Of a DNA stretch of 64,000 nucleotides, positions 61,101 to 64,000 are shown in pieces (the stretch's first letter is position 1; the number at the start of each line of letters is the position of its first letter). Both the position numbers and the translations under genes were made by a program. This DNA is from Hyalella azteca. Its lineage: Eukaryota > Arthropoda > Malacostraca > Amphipoda > Hyalellidae. The notes under the pieces were generated by a model, which saw only the letters and a program-made list of their open reading frames with translations, made no database searches and had not been told where the DNA came from. Location of the stretch: assembly GCF_000764305.2 (NCBI RefSeq), contig NW_025944539.1:1-64000 (forward strand), written 5' to 3'.

Positions 61101-63702
61101 TTTAGTGCTGAAAAAAATCTAATCAAACTACCTTACGCCTGAATTAAAAAAAACTACCCTACCTTCTCGGTGTTTCAATAATGGAATTCTTTCTGAATTT
61201 TTCTATTTACATGACTTGAGAAAGCTGTCAGTATTGATGCAGTCCTCCCATCTTCAACCAGATGCTATTTTCTAACTAAACTTACTGGCAATAACGGTTT
61301 CACGGACAAATATCTTGAAATTAGAAGCTATTTTCTAATAATTTATGCATTACTTGATTCCAGTGTTCATGTTAACAATGCTTGTGATTGATCTCCGGTT
61401 ACATAACTTAGCTGAAGCATGTTTTTTGCAGAGAAGCTAATTAAACAGGCCTTAATCTTACACTTGCTCTTCCGATCGGTAGCTAGATTTTGCATGCTAA
61501 TTTTGTGCTTCTACTGGCTAAATTTTCCCTTGCATTGTGCCTGCACTACCCTCATCTAACCGTTTCTCATTGAACTGCTTGCAGGTAGAGAAACTAGTTC
61601 TACTCACGGTATGACATCTGTAGCTCTAGTGCGTAGCGCCTACGTTGCATCTCAGCTGCACAAGAGGCTGCCGTCTGGCATCGACAGATACAGAAGTTTA
61701 CCATGTACTACAAGCCGTGATTCTGATTCATCAAACATGTTTACTAACTCCGATCTTAGAACAAATCCATTTGTTGACTTTAGAAGCCGAGCTTTGTCGA
61801 TTCCCATACAAAGTGATTTTGGGTCGTCCCCGGCTACTGTTGAACCTGATGGAACGAAAAGGTTGGCCGATGAATCATTCAAAAATGTTTGCAAAGCTCC
61901 TCTTGACAGTCCTGTATTAGGCAGCTCTTATACTCCTGTATATCAACCAAGAACTTGTATGCCCCTTAAGAGTATTTTGAAGAAATCAGCTTCTGCGAGC
62001 TCTTTTGCTACGTATCGACCTAGATGTGACTCTGGGTCATCGAACACATTTCCGTCGCTGGATGGCGCCTCGTCTTCTACCGACGACAATCAAGTGTTCG
62101 ATTCTAAACCAAAGACAACTTTTTTTCCTTCTACTGCTTCATCCTACGTGAAATATTCGCCGGTACCCGACATTCTTAAAGACTCCATGTCTCTCAAGCC
62201 GTCGTCGGCTAAACCGAAACCAGAAAACGAAAACCTCCGTCGATGCGACATTACGCTGGAAAGAACGCATTCCTCGTCTCCATCTTCTGATGCTTTCGAT
62301 TTCAAAACCGAAAGTTCTCGAGGAAGAAGTACTTCCTCATCCACGTACTTACATGGTAACGGTGTACTAAATTCTTATGCATCTGAACTGTCACTGGGTG
62401 CGTTTTCTGTCACACCCCTCTCTTAATATTTATACATTTGGCCTAAGGTTGGTGCGGTCTGTGAGTGGTCAGGAGGATTAATGAGGCATAGAGTAAGGAT
62501 TAATCCAGTATTATTTGAAGATTATATACGGCTTACAGTTTATGGGAATATAGATCAGAGCAAAAGGTTAACACTTTCTGGCAAATGCTCACAACTCTAA
62601 TGGAATTGAGTCTGAACATATCCGCAACCGTTCTTTGTCCTGACTACAGTTCCTGTTAAAGTGTACCGTTAAATAGTCTATATTTAGCTGACGTCACAAG
62701 GACGTGAGTTGCTAACTGTTAAGTAGGAAGAGGGTATAGATAAGGAAGATTTCATTGACATATGCCAATCATGGAAGTTATCTTCCGAAAAGGAAGTTAT
62801 TAATGAGAAAATATCCACGGTCAAATGATAATAACGAATTGTGACCTGACAACAAGTCTTTGTTTAATCTTATCTGAATATTCGCCTTACTGGTGAGTAA
62901 TTGTGGAAATCATTACTTGATATCAGCTGTTTTGCATGTCGACATCGCATGACTCCTCTGCTAGTTGTTTTTCTTAACCATTTAATTTTGAAATCATTCT
63001 GATTTAACAATATGACAACTTATGGTGCTATTCATTCGGTTTTGGTCGCTGTTGCAACATATAGCTTTGGTGCCATACTTGACCCATGGCTTATTATACC
63101 TTAAAAATATCTTTATCATGTTCCTATTACAGATCTCGAAAAATTACCTTGCATAATTGAATTATAATGATTTTTATCACTGACACTCATCCAGCAAGTC
63201 ATTACGATAATCAACACTCGTCCAAATTTGTATTTATATAGTATACATTTTTTAAAGCCTCATTTATACTATTTTATGTCCATCTGCTTCAGTAACTTGC
63301 TATTAAAAACGTAGAATTTAGGTTACTAAGTTTTTGATCATCACTTTAAACTTATGTTTTCACACCGAAATGAAATAAATGCATCAAAATTTCAATACTC
63401 AATTTTACTTAAAAGCGACCAAGCTCTATCAATCTTATGAGATACAAACAATTTTAACCGATCTTTAATATTTATCAAAGTAGTGTCCTGTTGCTTCGGT
63501 CGAGTCCTGTTAACCAAGTTTAATGGATGAGTCAAATTAATTATCGTAAGTAAATGTGATACGAGCAGGCGAGCTTGAGACCAGTACAGCACTGGCAGAC
63601 CTGGAGGCCAGTAAGAGGGAGGCCAAATTGAAGGACATAGCAGCGTCCATCACCACGACCTCCTCCAGACGTCGCCAGTACCACCATCTACACCATCAGC
63701 AG
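40050..63702 (+). CDS. osp: Outspread/MPRIP-like PH-domain protein, partial gene, eight exons
   Basis: Joining the eight exons listed separately gives one uninterrupted frame of 671 codons (2013 nt), with intron phases matching at every junction (0, 0, 1, 1, 1, 1, 1). The first 86 residues match the PH domain of arthropod outspread and vertebrate MPRIP (M-RIP, p116Rip): the [21 protein letters not shown] block, then [14 protein letters not shown], then the final helix around [16 protein letters not shown] family proteins bind F-actin, RhoA and the targeting subunit of myosin phosphatase and so affect actomyosin contractility; that role is known for the family and inferred here. Residues 87-122 are basic, and 123-626 are Ser/Thr/Pro-rich and probably disordered. 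The gene is incomplete at both ends: no start codon, no N-terminal FNKSKC-type segment and no C-terminal coiled coil were found. Family assignment is firm; exact orthology is likely but unproven. Confidence 0.88.
42312..42478 (+). repeat. ~170-bp dispersed repeat, copy 2
   Basis: Same block order as copies 1 and 3 (CAGAGAAATGAGT, TTGTCCAACT, GATGTACTTTTGCC, TGTCATCCT, TAGTTTGG, GGACAATATGACCCA). No HINE next to it. Confidence 0.55.
44075..44640. repeat. ~37-bp CT-rich minisatellite, about fifteen copies
   Basis: Units contain GCATTGCTGTTGCTCCGTCC and GTTTCTTGTTGCCCCTT. Variants insert a second GCTCTTACTGCTGTT block. It contains no stop codons in any + frame or in several - frames, giving open frames up to 248 codons that are not genes. 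Confidence 0.95.
44876..45030 (+). mobile_element. Diverged relative of the hairpin MITE
   Basis: Keeps the order GAGTATCAAAAATAGTTAAG, a CCAAT block, GCATTTCAAGC, AACCAATCACAGACGAGAAAA, but both termini are degraded. An old copy or a sister subfamily. Confidence 0.45.
46333..46452. repeat. 15-bp AATACCTCTCATCAT array, eight copies
   Basis: Near-perfect 15-bp units, directly before the 18-bp array. Confidence 0.95.
46486..46830. repeat. 18-bp ACACAACCGTTACTTATA array, about eighteen copies
   Basis: Regular 18-bp units, with variants (TTAGA, TACGA) clustered in blocks, suggesting local homogenisation. No spacers, so not CRISPR. Confidence 0.95.
47376..47468. repeat. Short tandem duplication
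   Basis: CATTAAACTCAAGATGACC / CATTGAACTCAAGATGACC, each followed by similar TCC-CCTTACC blocks. Confidence 0.75.
49362..49693. repeat. 83-bp tandem repeat, four copies
   Basis: Units contain CAATTCCAGGAATTTCTTGT and CATACTTGCACGTGCAACTT. Because 83 is not a multiple of three, the open frames shift through all three phases, and the 234-codon frame over it is an artefact. Confidence 0.95.
49847..49991 (+). repeat. ~170-bp dispersed repeat, copy 3
   Basis: Same block order (CAGAGAAATGAGTGAGAT, TTGTCCAAAT, ATGCATTTTTGCC, GTGGGTCATCCT, CAGTTTGGA, GGACAATACGATCCA). HINE copy 6 begins within a few bases of its end. Confidence 0.55.
49996..50191 (+). mobile_element. HINE-like element, copy 6, long GTCY core
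   Basis: Both arms and the 3' palindrome are intact; the GTCY core is about 50050-50118. It abuts the end of a ~170-bp dispersed repeat (49847-49991). Confidence 0.78.
50566..50660. repeat. AT-rich TATAATATA simple repeat
   Basis: Nearly pure TATAATATATAC-type units with TACATA interruptions. Confidence 0.9.
50875..51022 (-). mobile_element. ~148-bp hairpin MITE, copy c, inverted
   Basis: Both ends are well kept: CAGGGGCCATACTTTCAAAA on the left and AGTATGGCCCCAG on the right. This copy defines the terminal inverted repeat best. The ends resemble hAT-type termini, but no 8-bp target duplication is evident. Confidence 0.78.
56084..56233 (+). mobile_element. HINE-like element, copy 7, beside exon 2 acceptor
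   Basis: Full layout with a short core. It ends about 38 bp before the acceptor at 56271, so the branch-point region of the 16-kb intron lies in or right next to it. Confidence 0.76.
56272..56463 (+). CDS. osp: osp exon 2 of window: C-terminal half of PH domain
   Basis: This 192-nt exon encodes 64 residues (23-86 of the partial protein), from [10 protein letters not shown] to SVFPRMHK. It completes the PH domain. The [10 protein letters not shown] strand, the [15 protein letters not shown] strands and the C-terminal helix with [11 protein letters not shown] are all visible, including the tryptophan expected in the last PH helix. The acceptor is TTTTTGCACAG at 56271 and the donor is AAG|GTACGT at 56464; both are phase 0, so the join DDL|PATIPQ keeps the frame and mirrors the DEMPTTLPQG region of vertebrate MPRIP. 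A HINE-like transposon ends about 38 bp before the acceptor. The reading frame opens within that transposon upstream, but only the part from 56272 is conserved. Confidence 0.92.
56913..57021 (+). CDS. osp: osp exon 3 of window: basic post-PH segment
   Basis: This 109-nt exon encodes 36 residues plus one base (residues 87-122, phase 0 to 1). It starts [12 protein letters not shown], which matches the conserved GRHKR-ATFPG motif immediately after the PH domain in arthropod outspread, and then becomes an Ala/Ser/Pro-rich low-complexity tail. The acceptor is AATTATAG at 56912. The donor is not GT: the exon ends GGGAGAG|GCAAGT at 57021/57022, a strong GC donor consensus. The nearest GT (57027) would leave phase 2 and put the next exon out of its open frame. 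The GC donor is therefore the preferred reading. Confidence 0.85.
57022..57333 (+). other. GC-AG intron (intron 3) half occupied by a HINE
   Basis: This 312-nt intron begins GCAAGT and ends GTGTGCAG. GC donors normally keep an otherwise strong consensus, as here (AG|GCAAGT). A HINE-like element (57088-57236) makes up nearly half of the intron. Confidence 0.8.
57088..57236 (+). mobile_element. HINE-like element, copy 8, in the GC-AG intron
   Basis: Full layout. The 3' palindrome region has changed to CACTCACTTAGTGAGTGAG. It begins 66 bp after the GC donor. Confidence 0.76.
57334..57495 (+). CDS. osp: osp exon 4 of window: linker with RVRF motif
   Basis: This 162-nt exon (phase 1-1) encodes residues 123-176, including the codon split across the GC-AG intron (G|TG, Val). 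The segment [20 protein letters not shown] is followed by a Gln/Ser/Asn-rich stretch ending in RNSSG. The acceptor is TTGTGTGCAG at 57333 and the donor is TCGG|GTAATG at 57496. RVRF at 57366-57377 (residues 134-137) fits the RVxF consensus used by many regulatory subunits to dock on protein phosphatase 1. Its use here is inference. The exon length is a multiple of three, so skipping it would keep the frame. Confidence 0.85.
57794..58213 (+). CDS. osp: osp exon 5 of window: acidic then Ser/Thr/Pro-rich linker
   Basis: This 420-nt exon (phase 1-1) encodes residues 177-316. It begins with a polar block ([15 protein letters not shown]) and runs into an acidic patch ([14 protein letters not shown]). 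A long Ser/Thr/Pro-rich region follows with many SP and TP pairs ([28 protein letters not shown]), candidate sites for proline-directed kinases. It ends NTPPYVP. The acceptor is CTTAATTGCAG at 57793 and the donor is CCTG|GTAAAT at 58214. The last 36 bases of the exon and the donor are the first unit of a four-copy tandem repeat, so three extra copies of the same donor lie downstream. Using any later donor would read through an in-frame TAA at once. A second, overlapping open frame over this exon is a shadow. Confidence 0.87.
58178..58346. repeat. 43-bp tandem repeat spanning exon 5 donor, four copies
   Basis: Units are 58178-58220, 58221-58260 (40 bp, three bases short), 58261-58303 and 58304-58346. 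Each carries the exon end CTTATGTTCCTG followed by the donor GTAAAT. The first copy is the real exon end by frame; the others are intronic. Confidence 0.95.
59182..59329 (+). mobile_element. ~148-bp hairpin MITE, copy d, in osp intron 5
   Basis: Ends are CTGGGCCTATACTTTC and GAAAGTATGGCCCCAG. Contains a perfect 20-bp palindrome around GTAAGTACTTAC at 59280-59299. Its right end is the exact start of the duplicated acceptor unit. Confidence 0.78.
59329..59468. repeat. 70-bp tandem duplication containing exon 6 acceptor, two copies
   Basis: Units 59329-59398 and 59399-59468 are nearly identical. Each has a T-rich tract, TTGCACAG and the exon start CGTACAGC. The first unit begins exactly where a hairpin MITE ends. 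Confidence 0.95.
59461..59577 (+). CDS. osp: osp exon 6 of window: short basic linker exon
   Basis: This 117-nt exon (phase 1-1) encodes residues 317-355: [21 protein letters not shown], then a basic stretch ([18 protein letters not shown]). The acceptor is ATATGTTGCACAG at 59460 and the donor is GGCA|GTGAGT at 59578. The acceptor and the first 8 exon bases lie in the second copy of a 70-bp tandem duplication, so a nearly identical acceptor exists at 59390. Splicing there would add 70 nt (a frameshift) and meet an in-frame TGA after eight codons. The downstream acceptor is therefore the productive one. Reading past the donor would end at TGA three codons later. Confidence 0.82.
59606..60015. 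repeat. ~146-bp tandem repeat in intron 6, about 2.8 copies
   Basis: Units start near 59606, 59752 and 59898. Each contains the block TTTAACTTTAAACTCA and the block ATGCTGCCATGAGT. The array starts 29 bp after the exon 6 donor. The rest of intron 6 (60016-61584) is AT-rich with nothing recognised, apart from a tRNA-like box A near 60410 on the minus strand. Confidence 0.9.
61585..62397 (+). CDS. osp: osp exon 7 of window: long serine-rich exon
   Basis: This 813-nt exon (phase 1-1) encodes residues 356-626 and is the longest open frame in the window that is not a tandem repeat. It opens [20 protein letters not shown] and is rich in Ser, Thr, Pro and Lys throughout, with no recognisable globular domain. 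[12 protein letters not shown] segment (SILK at 61971-61982, residues 485-488) fits the SILK-type PP1-docking consensus [GS]IL[RK]. The acceptor is ACTGCTTGCAG at 61584 and the donor is CTGG|GTGCGT at 62398, in phase with exon 8. Without splicing, the frame continues nine codons to a TAA at 62424-62426. I see no AATAAA close after that, so an early-terminating isoform is possible but not favoured. Confidence 0.85.
62398..63568 (+). other. Intron 7
   Basis: 1171 bp starting GTGCGT and ending GAGCAG. AT-rich, no repeat recognised. Confidence 0.7.
63569..63702 (+). CDS. osp: osp exon 8 of window: charged segment, followed by more exons outside
   Basis: This 134-nt exon (phase 1-0) encodes residues 627-671. 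It starts [20 protein letters not shown], charged and possibly helical with regular leucines, and ends in a His/Gln-rich tail. The acceptor ACGAGCAG at 63568 has a poor polypyrimidine tract. The donor CAG|GTTCTA at 63703 is weak, but without splicing the frame meets TAG five codons later. A better-looking donor sequence, CCA|GTAAGA, lies inside at 63611. I keep the longer version because composition stays coding-like to the CAG. The final 25 bases and the donor are the first unit of a four-copy 71-bp tandem repeat in which later copies carry better donors (CAG|GTGCTA, CAG|GTACTA). Confidence 0.75.
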
Positions 63703-63960
63703 GTTCTATTGGTACTATAGTTATAGTTCACCATTCTCATAACTTAATGTACCACCATCTACACCACCAGCAGGTGCTAATGGTACTATAGTTAAAGTTC
63801 ACCATTCTCATAACTTAATGTACCACCATCTTCACCACCAGCAGGTACTAATGGTACTATAGTTAAAGTTCACCATTCTCATAACTTAATGTACCGCCAT
63901 CTACACCACCAGCAGGTACTAATGGTACTATAGGTAAAGTTCACCATTGTCATCACCAAT
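63678..63960. repeat. 71-bp tandem repeat spanning exon 8 donor, four copies
   Basis: Units start at 63678, 63749, 63820 and 63891. Each contains the exon end (CACCAGCAG) followed by GT. Copies 2-4 also contain CTAAT, and copies 3-4 TACTAAT, which resembles a branch-point sequence. Confidence 0.95.
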
Positions 63961-64000
63961 GTTGTGTACGCTACGTTCATCACCGCAACCTGGTACTAGC

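Noticed and set aside
62398..62426. Exon 7 read as the last exon, ending at TAA 62424-62426
   Set aside because: The donor at 62398 joins exon 8 in phase, and no polyadenylation signal is nearby.
63611..63616. GTAAGA inside exon 8 as the true donor
   Set aside because: Good consensus, but sequence up to 63702 keeps coding-like composition in frame; left as an alternative.

Overview
The window is eukaryotic nuclear DNA, most likely from an arthropod and plausibly a crustacean. It is AT-rich, has almost no open coding sequence, is full of minisatellites and short transposons, and contains one spliced gene with GT-AG introns, one of them over 16 kb. The arthropod assignment rests on close resemblance of the encoded PH domain to what I know of insect outspread proteins; the crustacean suggestion is weaker inference.

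The one gene recognised is on the + strand in the right-hand third: part of an outspread/MPRIP-family gene (myosin phosphatase Rho-interacting protein, M-RIP/p116Rip). Eight exons join in one frame: 40050-40115, 56272-56463, 56913-57021, 57334-57495, 57794-58213, 59461-59577, 61585-62397 and 63569-63702. They encode 671 residues of an incomplete protein. Exons 1-2 form most of a PH domain. Exons 3-7 encode a long basic, then Ser/Thr/Pro-rich disordered linker with candidate PP1-docking motifs (RVRF, SILK). Exon 8 starts a more charged, possibly helical segment. The 5' exons (zinc-knuckle-like N-terminus and first PH strands) and the 3' exons (C-terminal coiled coil) were not found and probably lie outside the window.

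Positions 1-40049 hold no exon I can support. They are 5' intron or intergenic DNA with many tandem arrays and several short transposon families. Positions 40116-56271 are one 16.2-kb intron with the largest arrays (37, 18, 15 and 83 bp units).

Four mobile or dispersed families can be defined by comparing copies: (1) eight copies of a 145-200 bp element with subterminal inverted repeats, a (GTCY)n core and a 3' palindrome, resembling Helentron-associated HINE/DINE-1/mini-me elements; (2) four clear copies of a ~148 bp hairpin MITE ending in CTGGGGCCATAC; (3) two TTAA-flanked piggyBac-like MITEs; (4) two unclassified dispersed repeats.

The most unusual observation is that three splice junctions of this gene lie inside recent local tandem duplications: the donor of exon 5 (four copies), the acceptor of exon 6 (two copies) and the donor of exon 8 (four copies). 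In addition, intron 3 uses a GC donor, exons 4-7 are all phase 1-1 and skippable without a frameshift, and transposons sit very close to splice sites.
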